Of a stretch of DNA of 64,000 nt, positions 34,374-43,055 are shown piece by piece. The notes under the pieces are model-generated. The model did not search any database. It worked only from the letters and a program-made list of their open reading frames with translations, and was not told the origin of the DNA. Position 1 is the first letter of the stretch, and every line of letters starts with the position of its first letter. Source of the DNA: CAIVAT01 sp037133475 (GTDB lineage: Bacteria > Bacteroidota > Bacteroidia > Bacteroidales > FEN-979). The DNA lies in contig JBAXOB010000001.1 of the NCBI GenBank assembly GCA_037133475.1, positions 1 to 64,000 of the forward strand, read 5' to 3'. The position numbers and the translations under genes were made by a program.

Positions 34374-35693
34374 TCAATGGCTGAACAGATGGGAACTAAG
34401 GGCGTTGAGCGCCTGGCTTTTAAAAGCCGACGGGACCAGGATCGAAATGTTGTTCTCACTGCCGCCGTAGGAGATCATCCTCACGGGAATCTCTCCCAGT
34501 GCTTTGATGAGCCCGGCAGCGGTCGTTGTCTCGGATGCAATCCCCTCCCCGACCGCGCAGATGATGGTCTGGTCATGGTCGACCTCCACGGTGCCGTAAT
34601 GGTGCAGGTCCTCAACGATCTGGCCGAGATTGGCAAGGTCGTCGATGGTAAGCGACACGCTGATCTCCGAGGTGGTGATCATGTCGATGGGGGTTTTATA
34701 CAGTTCGAATATCTCGAACACCTTGCGCATGAAACCATAGGCAAGCAACATCCTGCCCGACTTGACCCTCAGCGCCGTGATGCCATCCTTGGCCGCAATG
34801 GCCTTCACTCCTTTTCCTGAGGAAAGCTCCGAGATGGTCGTTCCCGCCGCAGCGGGATCCATCGTATTTTTGATGATCACCGGGATCCCGGCAATCTTGG
34901 CTGGCAGGATTGTGGAGGGATGGAGGATCTTTGCCCCGAAATAGGCCAGTTCGGCCGCTTCGTCAAAGGAAAGGGCGGCAATGGCGTGGGTGTTCTCCAC
35001 ATAACGCGGGTCATTGTCATGAAAGCCATCAATATCGGTCCAGATAACCACCTCCGGGGCATTCAGCGCGACACCGATCAGGGAGGCCGAGAAATCGCTT
35101 CCCCCCCGGTGCAGGTTATCAACCTCGCCGTAGGCGTTCCTGCAGATGAATCCCTGGGTGACAAACAACTTGTTCTCCGGGTATCTCTCCATCTCCCTGA
35201 GGATGTTCTCCCGGATATAATACTGGTCGGGCTCCTGTTCACGGTCGATGCGCATGAAGTTCAGTGCCGGCAGCAGCACCGATGGAATCCCCTCCTCCTC
35301 AAGGTGAAACTGGAACAGGGCTGACGAGATCAGCTCCCCCTGGGCCAGCACGCATTTAACCTCGTTGGCCGTGAAGAGATCCTGCGTAAATGAACGCAGG
35401 TAGTTAAAATGGGTGAGGATCATCTCTCTCCCCCGCTCCCTGAACGGCTCTGTCTCAAATAACGACTGAACAACGGCTTCATACCGGAGTTCCAGGGCCC
35501 GGATCTTATCGTGCGCCGCATCCGGGTCGCCGGTGCCAAGCAGGCCGGCAATCTCCACCAGGCTGTTGGTGGTGCCCGACATGGCTGACAGCACCACCAC
35601 GAGCGGTTCGCCGGTCCCGGTCACCAGTTGCGCAACCGACCTGATCCTTTCCGGGGTTCCTACGGAGGTCCCCCCAAATTTCATGATTTTCAT
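34374..35693 (-). CDS. lysC: Aspartate kinase
   Basis: The 439-aa product begins MKIMKFGGTSVGTPERIRSV, the canonical aspartokinase N-terminus. It has VVLSAMSGTTNSLVEIAGLL and the catalytic region GGSDFSASLIGVALNAPEVV with IWTDIDGFHDNDPRYVENTH. Two C-terminal ACT-type regulatory units are present (ITALRVKSGRMLLAYGFMRK, VGEGIASETTTAAGLIKALG), implying allosteric control by lysine or threonine. The enzyme phosphorylates aspartate at the head of the lysine/threonine/methionine pathway. No homoserine dehydrogenase domain is fused. It is the first gene of a lysC-lysA operon. Confidence 0.95.
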   Translation of the reverse strand: MKIMKFGGTSVGTPERIRSVAQLVTGTGEPLVVVLSAMSGTTNSLVEIAGLLGTGDPDAAHDKIRALELRYEAVVQSLFETEPFRERGREMILTHFNYLRSFTQDLFTANEVKCVLAQGELISSALFQFHLEEEGIPSVLLPALNFMRIDREQEPDQYYIRENILREMERYPENKLFVTQGFICRNAYGEVDNLHRGGSDFSASLIGVALNAPEVVIWTDIDGFHDNDPRYVENTHAIAALSFDEAAELAYFGAKILHPSTILPAKIAGIPVIIKNTMDPAAAGTTISELSSGKGVKAIAAKDGITALRVKSGRMLLAYGFMRKVFEIFELYKTPIDMITTSEISVSLTIDDLANLGQIVEDLHHYGTVEVDHDQTIICAVGEGIASETTTAAGLIKALGEIPVRMISYGGSENNISILVPSAFKSQALNALSSHLFSH

Positions 35694-35726
35694 CAGAGGA
35701 TGAATTTAAACTAAATAAAGATTGTG

Positions 35727-35756
35727 CAAAGGTACGAATCGGGTCGTTATCTCAAA
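35727..35756 (-). promoter_or_regulatory. Promoter of the lysC-lysA operon
   Basis: On the minus strand TTTG (complement of 35753-35756), an 18-bp spacer and TACCTTTG (complement of 35727-35734) match both Bacteroidetes promoter boxes. The leader to the lysC start at 35693 would be about 28 bases, leaving little room for an attenuator. Confidence 0.65.
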
Positions 35757-35762
35757 GTTTTC

Positions 35763-35849
35763 TCACCACAATAGGCCCATTAGGGAACAATTGATAAAGA
35801 ATTTTTCCTCCTTTATTCTTAATGTGTTCTATTGTGACTATAGTGGTGA
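35763..35849. repeat. Spaced inverted repeat between lysC and the GH106-like gene
   Basis: TCACCACAATAG (35763-35774) and CTATAGTGGTGA (35838-35849) are inverted copies with 11 of 12 positions matching; with one indel the match extends to about 16 bases using flanking A/T runs. The copies flank a 63-bp A/T-rich segment between divergent promoters. They could be paired operators or the ends of a tiny repeat element. Confidence 0.45.
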
Positions 35850-35874
35850 AAAAGGATTTCAACCCCAATCTTCC

Positions 35875-35882
35875 TATATTTG
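35875..35882 (+). promoter_or_regulatory. -7 box TATATTTG before the GH106-like gene
   Basis: The box is an exact TAnnTTTG match 24 bp upstream of the ATG at 35906. No good -33 box is present, which could mean that an activator is needed. Confidence 0.45.
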
Positions 35883-35905
35883 CCTCTCATTCCATCCATC
35901 TCCCT

Positions 35906-37915
35906 ATGAAAAAGATCCTGATTTCAGCCATCCTCCTGCTGACCCTCATGATATCTGCAAAATCCCAGGAAAAGGCCACCCGTATCATGCCCGGCCTCGC
36001 CTCATCGCATATATACGTCGACGCACGTCCCTGGACACGCTGGTGGTGGTTTGCCTCGGTGATCGACAAAGCCTCGGTTGCCGACAATCTTGGCTGGCTT
36101 AAAAACAACGGCTTTGGCGGGGTTGAAATTGCCTGGGTTTACCCGCTGAACCGGATGAAGAAAGACACCATCCATTACACTCCCCGACAGGAATGGCTGA
36201 GCCCGGAGTGGAGCAGCATGGTAGCCTATGCCAAACACTGCGCCGACAGCCTCGGGCTCGGGTGTGACTTTACCTTTGGGTCGCTCTGGCCTTTCGGCGA
36301 CACGAAGGTGCCGTTTGGTGAAGCTGCCATGAACATGACCGACCCCTCGTGGCGACAGGATATCGCCGCGTCATGGGATTACCCGAAAAAGGGCTACGTG
36401 ATCGATCACCTGAACCGGAAGGCCTTTTTTCATTATGCCGAACGAACCGGGAATGCCCTCAAACCGGCGTTGAAAGGTTCCCTTTCCGGGCTATTTTGCG
36501 ACTCCTGGGAGGTGGAAACAAAATTCCTCTCCACTCCCGGTTTTATGGAAAAATTTGCAAAACGGTACCAGTACCCGCTCACCTCTTACCGCGACAGTCT
36601 TTACTCCAATAATGAACCTTACAGGAGCATACGGTACGATTATATGAAACTCATTTCCGAATATGTGATCGAAGAGTTTTACAAACCCTTTACCAAGAAA
36701 AGCCACGAGCTGGGTGCCTATTCACGGGCGCAATGCGCAGGGGCGCCCTGCGACATCATTTCATCTTACGCCGCCATCGACATCCCCGAAACGGAGGCCT
36801 TGCTTTATGAGCCTGCCTATGCCAACATCGTCGCCTCAGCCGCTGGCCTGGCAGGCAAAAAAGTGGTTAGCTCGGAAACCTTTACCTGCCTCTATGGCTG
36901 GCCAAGGATCCATCATTCCGAAGAGCAGACGGCCGACCTGAAACTGGTGGCCGACGCACTCTTTGCCAATGGCGTGAACCAGATCATCTGGCATGGAAAA
37001 CCCTTTAATCCTGCCGGAGTGGATACGGTGAAATTCTATGCCTCGGTCCATGTGGGCAAAAGCGGTAACCTGGCAAAGGAAATCCCGGCATTCAACCGGT
37101 ACATGGAAAAGGTCTCCTCTTATATGAAGATGGGGGTAACCTTTTCAGACGTGGCCGTGTACCTTCCCACTGAGGACAAATGGATTGCCGGCGAACTTCC
37201 CGTGGATAAGCAGTTTATATGGGCCTGGGGCGAATATGAACATCGCTACACGTACCTGCCCGATGAGTTGAAGGCCTATCGTCCAACCTGGATCAACGGG
37301 GAATTTCTGAAGAAAGCCGTTTATAACAATGGCCGCCTGCAGGTTGGTGATTTTTCCTTTTCTCTGCTCTATGCGGATGTAAAATACATGGATGCCGATG
37401 CGCTGGGACGGGTAGCGGAACTCGCCGCGCAAGGTCTCCCGGTATGCCTTAAACAAATTCCGCAAGAGCCGGGGTTCCATAAATCGGCCGTAAAATATCA
37501 ACAACTGGTCGAAAAACTGCAAAAGTGCCCGCAGGTCAAGGCCTCCATTACGGAGTTCGGCAATATCAAACCGGTGGTCACGGGAACGGAGAAATTTGAT
37601 TACTGGTGCAGGCAAACCGATGATGGCCTCTATCTCTTTTTTGCCAATCCAAAGTCGCAGCACCTCACCTTTCCACTGGAATATGGTCAGTCGCTGAATG
37701 ACAAAACCGACCGCTACAGTATAGAGATAAATTTCAGGGGAAAAACCATTCCGGTTTTCCTGAAATTCATGCCTTACCAGTCATTATTGCTGAAACTCGA
37801 CAACCAGGGCAATGTTTCGATGATCGATATCGGTTTCACCCCGAAAACCCCTGTATATAAAGTCAGGGAGAAACACGGGAAGGAAAAGTGGGAAGTTGAA
37901 CCAACCAAGAAATAA
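35906..37915 (+). CDS. Secreted glycoside hydrolase, GH106 (alpha-L-rhamnosidase)-like
   Basis: From the ATG at 35906 the product is 669 aa and has a signal peptide (MKKILISAILLLTLMISAKS). The catalytic region has PWTRWWWFASVIDKASVADN and LGWLKNNGFGGVEIAWVYPL near the N-terminus, SLGLGCDFTFGSLWPFGDTK, LFCDSWEVETKFLSTPGFME with possible catalytic acids, and GKKVVSSETFTCLYGWPRIH, then GVNQIIWHGKPFNPAGVDTV. These resemble the large GH106 family, which removes alpha-L-rhamnose from plant or bacterial polysaccharide, although this member is shorter than usual. An ORF extension to 35822 lies upstream of the promoter box and is not used. No SusC/D pair is nearby. Confidence 0.8.
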   Translation: MKKILISAILLLTLMISAKSQEKATRIMPGLASSHIYVDARPWTRWWWFASVIDKASVADNLGWLKNNGFGGVEIAWVYPLNRMKKDTIHYTPRQEWLSPEWSSMVAYAKHCADSLGLGCDFTFGSLWPFGDTKVPFGEAAMNMTDPSWRQDIAASWDYPKKGYVIDHLNRKAFFHYAERTGNALKPALKGSLSGLFCDSWEVETKFLSTPGFMEKFAKRYQYPLTSYRDSLYSNNEPYRSIRYDYMKLISEYVIEEFYKPFTKKSHELGAYSRAQCAGAPCDIISSYAAIDIPETEALLYEPAYANIVASAAGLAGKKVVSSETFTCLYGWPRIHHSEEQTADLKLVADALFANGVNQIIWHGKPFNPAGVDTVKFYASVHVGKSGNLAKEIPAFNRYMEKVSSYMKMGVTFSDVAVYLPTEDKWIAGELPVDKQFIWAWGEYEHRYTYLPDELKAYRPTWINGEFLKKAVYNNGRLQVGDFSFSLLYADVKYMDADALGRVAELAAQGLPVCLKQIPQEPGFHKSAVKYQQLVEKLQKCPQVKASITEFGNIKPVVTGTEKFDYWCRQTDDGLYLFFANPKSQHLTFPLEYGQSLNDKTDRYSIEINFRGKTIPVFLKFMPYQSLLLKLDNQGNVSMIDIGFTPKTPVYKVREKHGKEKWEVEPTKK

Positions 37916-37930
37916 GCTTTTCCAGCAGCC

Positions 37931-39133
37931 TTACTTTTTGATTGCATTCCTGATCCAGGCAAAGGCCTTCAGGACATCCCTTACCTCCGATGCGCTCCCG
38001 CACTGGAAAACCTGTTCGTCCATCTTGTCGTACGATCCGGGAGCATCATATTTGCTGATGCCGTCATGGCCTTCGACCAAAATACCCGTGCCGGAATTAT
38101 TATTGATTACAATGGGGAACCATTCCGACCGGCTTTTGGTATTCAGGGCGCTGGTTATCTTCACCTCGTTGATATTAAAGCGGTAGATCTCCTCCGGTGC
38201 GTTCATGGTCAGGTTTCCGCCATGGTCAATGTCCAGGATGATGGAATACAACAGCCGCGCATTGATATAATCGATGGCATCCTCAGGGGTTGAATAGGTG
38301 GCAACCCTTGCCGCTGTTAAATTTTTCAGCCCCCGGATCTTTGCCGGATCAAGATTGGCATAGGTGCTTTTCAGGTAATAAAGCACTGTGATCGCCTTAT
38401 AGGCCTTCACCCGGTTCTGGGTCTGAAAGGATTTTCGGGTGATGGTCTCCCGGTCGCCGTTGCCCTTCTTATCGCTGATGCAGAAATCGCCGTAGATCCT
38501 CACTTTCGAGCCATCGCTCGCATCATTGTACCCGAATTCAGCCTTTGCCAGGTCAACCTGGAAGGTTTCATCCGGACTGTTGATCGTCATGATCCCCGCT
38601 TCATCAACTCCGGTGATCACCGAGTAGGTAAGATTTTCATTGATGAAATCAATGGCTTCGGTAACCGTTTTTGTGTTGAAGGTCGTATCGTTTGTCTTCA
38701 GCGCTTTTCCCGCGGCGTGGCTGGTACCCTGGTCTACCGTGTACCTCTTTTTTAAGAACCTGAAGGCATCGATCACCCTCATGGCATCATTTTCCGATTC
38801 GCACAAAAACGACTGGCGGCTTGTTTTCTCCGTCAGGATTTTGTGTTCATAGCGCTCAATGCAGTTATCCCCGGCAACCCTGACCCTGTCGTCGTTGTTG
38901 CCGCCGTTGTAGTTAAAGGTGACATGGTGCAGGTTGAATTTAATCTTTTCGCTGGGCGTGCCCATGGTCACCGTTCCGTCAGGATCGATCTTCTGCAAAA
39001 TGGAATGCGAAAGGTGATCGTTGATGAAATCCTTTGCCTCATCAATGGTTGTGAATTGGGCGAAACCGTTTACAGCCATGAACAGCAGGAATATCATGCC
39101 TGCAACTTTAAAACTGAATCTCGGAGTTTTCAT
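37931..39133 (-). CDS. Secreted protein made of three related repeats of about 110-125 residues
   Basis: The 400-aa product has a signal peptide (FKVAGMIFLLFMAVNGFAQ) and three homologous units. Unit 1 starts FTTIDEAKDFINDHLSHSIL and contains DPDGTVTMGTPSEKIKFNLH. Unit 2 has TKTVTEAIDFINENLTYSVI and DEAGIMTINSPDETFQVDLA. Unit 3 has YSTPEDAIDYINARLLYSII and DHGGNLTMNAPEEIYRFNIN. Each ends with an acidic/charged strand and a helix like ALKAFAWIRNAIKK. The repeated pattern (A-x-[DE]-F/Y-I-N, then TMN/S-P-[DE]-[EK]) may be a small alpha/beta domain. No known family is recognised. It is convergent to the GH106-like gene with a 15-bp gap. Confidence 0.65.
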   Translation of the reverse strand: MKTPRFSFKVAGMIFLLFMAVNGFAQFTTIDEAKDFINDHLSHSILQKIDPDGTVTMGTPSEKIKFNLHHVTFNYNGGNNDDRVRVAGDNCIERYEHKILTEKTSRQSFLCESENDAMRVIDAFRFLKKRYTVDQGTSHAAGKALKTNDTTFNTKTVTEAIDFINENLTYSVITGVDEAGIMTINSPDETFQVDLAKAEFGYNDASDGSKVRIYGDFCISDKKGNGDRETITRKSFQTQNRVKAYKAITVLYYLKSTYANLDPAKIRGLKNLTAARVATYSTPEDAIDYINARLLYSIILDIDHGGNLTMNAPEEIYRFNINEVKITSALNTKSRSEWFPIVINNNSGTGILVEGHDGISKYDAPGSYDKMDEQVFQCGSASEVRDVLKAFAWIRNAIKK

Positions 39134-39478
39134 AATTGAACAGGGTTAAATTTTTTACCAATCAAAGGAATATTAGACGTAATAAAATTCCGAATGTTAC
39201 AGCGGGTGTCGGCAATTTTGGAATACGGGAAAACCCTGGTTCCCATCCGGGAAAGCCTGGATTAATAAATTTCATTTCGCAGGCACGTTCCCGCTCATCC
39301 ACCAGCAGGCCGGACCTGTGTTAAGATTATATTAAGTTCCATGTAAATTCCGAACCTGTGAATGCCGGAAACTGTACCTTTATCGCCACGATTACACATA
39401 ACATCATGCCGGATGCCGAACTATCCGTTACTGTTTATTACCAACGAACAAAAATCCTTACCATAAAAATATTCATCC
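39134..39478. other. Intergenic region, no gene seen
   Basis: A near-match -7 box TACCTTTA at 39375-39382 may serve the plus-strand gene at 39479, giving a leader of about 90 bases. A second A/T-rich block (39134-39190) faces the minus-strand gene. Otherwise nothing stands out. Confidence 0.3.
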
Positions 39479-39886
39479 ATGACAACAGAACCGGGAACAA
39501 AAGAAAATCCTTGGGTGTTGAAAACGCCACCCTTGTCGTCTGACTTTACCATGCATAAGGAGACCAGGGACGGCAAAGAGATATTGGTTTGCACCGTGGG
39601 AAAAACCATTTTACACTACGATTACCGGTGCCTGGAAGATCTGCATTCGATGCTGAAGCAGCATGGCGACTGGATGGAACTTGGCAGCGCCGACGAGCAG
39701 AAGCCGGCCAAAGATGGCACGGTGGAAGCATGGGGGCGATCGGAAAACAACCCTCTTGGCGGCTGGTACGGCCTGAAGAAAGGGCTGCGCGGCAGATTCG
39801 GGATGTATATTCCACCTTTAATGGAGGTTCTTGGTCTTGCTGAAATTACGCACGAACCCAAGGGGAATAGCATGAGAGCCCGGTAG
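39479..39886 (+). CDS. Small conserved-looking cytoplasmic protein of unknown function
   Basis: The 135-aa product has no signal peptide. It begins MTTEPGTKENPWVLKTPPLS with a compact body (KEILVCTVGKTILHYDYRCL, EDLHSMLKQHGDWMELGSAD, AEAW-like GTVEAWGRSENNPLGGWYGL, KKGLRGRFGMYIPPLMEVLG). The NPW start and the GDWMELGSADEQK/GGWYGLKKGLRGRFG pattern recall a widespread domain of unknown function (possibly the DUF6855 group; not certain). It is monocistronic and its neighbours give no clue to its role. Confidence 0.6.
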   Translation: MTTEPGTKENPWVLKTPPLSSDFTMHKETRDGKEILVCTVGKTILHYDYRCLEDLHSMLKQHGDWMELGSADEQKPAKDGTVEAWGRSENNPLGGWYGLKKGLRGRFGMYIPPLMEVLGLAEITHEPKGNSMRAR

Positions 39887-40163
39887 TATCGTTAACAGAA
39901 ACTGCGGTTGTCATGATTCCCTTCATGACTTAAAGTTGTCATGTTGCCGTTTTCGGCAGATTATTCGACAGACGAGCCGGAAAAAGGCTGGATGCTGTTA
40001 TTTTCAACTGTTTTCAGGTCTCTCAATGGGTCGGCCGGCAGGTAAACTTCTGTCACAACATGATTGCCAGCCGGGATTTTCTGCCCGGCTGGTGGGGTCA
40101 TGAACAGTAAAGTCCGGTGCAGGATTCCGGGAAATCCCCGAGGGAGTGCTGTGTCAACGGAGC
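39887..40163. other. Intergenic region, no gene seen
   Basis: The 277 bases contain no ORF with coding character and no strong hairpin. The T9SS gene on the other strand ends at 40164. Confidence 0.3.
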
Positions 40164-42848
40164 CTATTTTACGATGATCTTTTCGCTTGCAACCGCATTG
40201 TTACCTTTGAATATCAACAGGTAAACACCCTTTGCAAAGGTCGAAAGATCAAGTTGCATCTCATCGGACCCGATTTTCTGATGCATGATCACAGTCCCCC
40301 GGGCATTGATGATCTGAACCGAACCATCCCTTGTGTCAAGGCTGCCGAAGTTTACCCGGACCAGTCCTGTTGCAGGGTTTGGATAGACTGTTAACCCGGG
40401 TTTATCCAATTCACCGATTCCTACGGGTGCCGATTGCACCACCTGGACAACCACAGGGGCTATCCCGGCAGCGCTGACGGTAATATTGGCCGTGCGGTTT
40501 TGGGTTGCAGCATTTTGCTGGTATGTGGCAGCCAGTGTTCCATTGCCGGAACCCGAAGCCGTCGGGACACACCAGGATGCATCGCTTGTGGCAGTCCAGC
40601 TCAAATTGGCCGTAACGGTGAACCCGGCAGTACCCGGCTGGCAGGTAACATTCTGAACTGGAGGCGTTACCGCCAGTATGGGTGCGGAACCGTCCTGTGT
40701 GACGGTGACTGTCACGGGGCTCAGCCCGGCGACGGTCACGGTGATGGTTGCCACGCGGGGAGCCACGTCAGGATTTAATGTATAGGTAGCCGTAATTGTG
40801 CCATTCCCGGTACCTGCGTTTGTGACAATGCACCATGGCTGGTTGCTGGCCGAGGTCCAGGAGGAATTTGAAGTAACCGTGAAACTGGTGCTGCCGGCTG
40901 GCGGGGTCACATTCTGGTTGGGGGGGCTTACGGAAAGAGATGGCGCCTGAATACCTTGTGTCACGGTCACCACAACGGGTGCGATCCCGGGTATCGTGAC
41001 GGTGACATTGGCGATGCGCTGGGAGGTGGTGGTGTTTGCCAGGTAATTTGCCGTAATGGTGCCGTTCCCGGTACCTGTCGGTGTGACGGTGCACCAGGAT
41101 TGATCCGAAACCGCTGTCCAGGCTGCGCTGGTAGTAACTGTGAACTGGGTACTCCCTGCCGGCGAGGTCACATTCTGGTTTTGCGGGGTTACCGAAAGGG
41201 TGGGTGCGGAGGCGCTTTGCGTAACGGTAACCGTCACCGGTGAAATCCCGGCTGCAGTCACGGTAACATTGGCTATACGCTGTGAGGCAGTGGTGTTTTG
41301 CGTGTAATTCGCTGAAATTGTGCCGTTCCCGGTACCCGCGGGAGTGACCGTACACCAGGTCTGATCCGAAACCGCCGTCCATGCAACGGTTGTAGTAACA
41401 GTGAATTGCGTGCTCCCTGCGGGAGGGGTCACATTCTGATTCGGGGGGGTAACGGCAAGCGTCGGCAAACCACCGGTCTGGTAAATTGAAATATCATCCA
41501 GGTATACGTTGGCTGCGCTGGCGCTGTTGTCGGTCCTGTGGCGGAACCTGAAAAAGCAGTTATTCCCGGCAAATGCATTCAGGCTGTGTATTCGCTGGAT
41601 ATAGGCGGCATTTCCTGTTGCAGGTGCGAGGGTATCGACCTTTACCCAGGTTTGCCCGCCATTCCCGGTCACTTCGAAATAGGTCGTATCATGGGCAGCG
41701 ATTTTGTTTGCAGTTGTGTTCCGCCAGTAAAAGGAGATGGTATAGTTGGCTGGAAGCAGCACTTTGGGCGACCTGAGAATGGCTTCGTTGCCTGCGGTGT
41801 ACCACGAGGATTTTGCACACAGCTGCCCGCTGTGTTGCTGCGCATTATACTGGTACCAGGAAACATCGGGCGTGATGACCCAGGCGCTTTGCACCGGGTA
41901 GGTGTTGAAAACGGTTGAATCTTCAAATCCCTGGTAATAGGGAAACTGGTCAATGACCACCTCTGTTTTGAATTTCCACACAGGTGATGATTCCTGCTGG
42001 GTAGCGTTTTTGGCGATGACCTTCCAGTAATGCCAGGTTGAATCGGCCAGCAATGCGGGTGGAGTATAGCTGTAGGTGCCTGCCCCGGCGACGGGTGCAT
42101 TGCTGACCACGAGGGAGAGGTTTAGCGGGTCGGTCCCGAACCAGAGGTCGTAGCTGGTGGTGTTCGCCCCCAGCTGCCATGAAAGAGAGGTGCTTACAGA
42201 AACCACGGTGGCATTATCAGCGGGAACCGGGTTGGTCGGCGTTACCGGGCCGGTGCCGTTATAGTAGAACCGCATGTTGGTCAGCGAACTGGGATAGGGA
42301 TTCAGGTAACCAGTCTGGCTGGGCAGCGGGAAATTCTGATCATTGCCACAATTCTTGTTGTTGTTGATAGAGGAACTTGTGGAGTTGAAGGTAGGACCGT
42401 AAGAGGTTCCCCAGCGGTTTTCCCAGTGAATGGAAATATTTTGCACCCCATCGTATGGGATCGGGGAAAGCAGCGTGATCTCATTCCAGCCTGTCACAAA
42501 GGTCAGGTTGCCCTGGAAGACAAGCGTATATCCGTTATTCAGCGGATCCTCGTAATTTGCACTTGCATAAACGGTATTGGGGGTGAGTTTGAAATAGATC
42601 TTCTGGTTCGTCACGGTCTTTGGGCCGTTGGTACAGTTCAGGGCGATCTTGATGATGCTCTTGGCGGATCCGAGATCGGCATGGTTGTATATCAGCGAAC
42701 TCCAGGAGTAATTCCAGCTTGAGTAGACCGGCATGGTGTTCGAAACCGTCCCGCTGCCAATTTCCACATAATTCTGAGATTTTACGTGCAGGGTGAGAAC
42801 GGTCAGTAATATTATAAGATACATTTGGGAGAAGAAACTTTTTGTCAT
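40164..42848 (-). CDS. T9SS cargo with Fn3-like, MAM-like and four BACON domains
   Basis: The 894-aa product has a signal peptide (FFSQMYLIILLTVLTLHVKS) and an N-terminal beta domain with GSGTVSNTMPVYSSWNYSWS. A fibronectin-III-like unit follows (TNPVPADNATVVSVSTSLSW), then a jelly-roll/MAM-like unit (FPYYQGFEDSTVFNTYPVQS) ending IYLDDISIYQTGG. Four nearly identical BACON repeats of about 86 residues each contain SVTPPNQNVT, W(T/C)VT and VTVTQ motifs. The C-terminus LTVYPNPATGLVRVNFGSLD ... KIIVK is a T9SS sorting domain. The overall design suggests a surface adhesin or carbohydrate binder. No enzyme motif is seen. Confidence 0.85.
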   Translation of the reverse strand: MTKSFFSQMYLIILLTVLTLHVKSQNYVEIGSGTVSNTMPVYSSWNYSWSSLIYNHADLGSAKSIIKIALNCTNGPKTVTNQKIYFKLTPNTVYASANYEDPLNNGYTLVFQGNLTFVTGWNEITLLSPIPYDGVQNISIHWENRWGTSYGPTFNSTSSSINNNKNCGNDQNFPLPSQTGYLNPYPSSLTNMRFYYNGTGPVTPTNPVPADNATVVSVSTSLSWQLGANTTSYDLWFGTDPLNLSLVVSNAPVAGAGTYSYTPPALLADSTWHYWKVIAKNATQQESSPVWKFKTEVVIDQFPYYQGFEDSTVFNTYPVQSAWVITPDVSWYQYNAQQHSGQLCAKSSWYTAGNEAILRSPKVLLPANYTISFYWRNTTANKIAAHDTTYFEVTGNGGQTWVKVDTLAPATGNAAYIQRIHSLNAFAGNNCFFRFRHRTDNSASAANVYLDDISIYQTGGLPTLAVTPPNQNVTPPAGSTQFTVTTTVAWTAVSDQTWCTVTPAGTGNGTISANYTQNTTASQRIANVTVTAAGISPVTVTVTQSASAPTLSVTPQNQNVTSPAGSTQFTVTTSAAWTAVSDQSWCTVTPTGTGNGTITANYLANTTTSQRIANVTVTIPGIAPVVVTVTQGIQAPSLSVSPPNQNVTPPAGSTSFTVTSNSSWTSASNQPWCIVTNAGTGNGTITATYTLNPDVAPRVATITVTVAGLSPVTVTVTQDGSAPILAVTPPVQNVTCQPGTAGFTVTANLSWTATSDASWCVPTASGSGNGTLAATYQQNAATQNRTANITVSAAGIAPVVVQVVQSAPVGIGELDKPGLTVYPNPATGLVRVNFGSLDTRDGSVQIINARGTVIMHQKIGSDEMQLDLSTFAKGVYLLIFKGNNAVASEKIIVK
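40431..41466 (-). repeat. Four tandem BACON-encoding DNA repeats of about 257 bp
   Basis: The repeats encode similar blocks that read NQNVTxPAGSTxFTVT, WCxVTxxGTGNGTI and GIxPVxVTVTQ. They are very similar at both protein and DNA level, which favours recombination and copy-number change. The last repeat is the most diverged (PVQNVTCQPGTAGFTVTANL). Confidence 0.85.
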
Positions 42849-43055
42849 CTTGGAAGAATTTAAGAAACAGGTTTAAGCTGCAAAAGTCACCAATTTAGGA
42901 ACAGCACATCCTGCCGACAGGTTCAGATTCCTGAATTCGCACCTGTACCGGTCTTTTTTTCCCGGTGCGGAACGGAGTTATGATCAATTCCTTCTTCATA
43001 AGCAGTTTCATGCAATGGAGATGAATTGCGTAACTTTGCATCAAAGGAAACCTCT
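42849..43055 (+). promoter_or_regulatory. Divergent region with a TAACTTTG box before the AraC gene
   Basis: TAACTTTG at 43031-43038 matches TAnnTTTG and lies 17 bp upstream of the ATG at 43056, which supports that start over the in-frame TTG at 43026. On the minus strand GACTTTTG (complement of about 42874-42881) is a weaker candidate for the T9SS gene. Confidence 0.45.
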
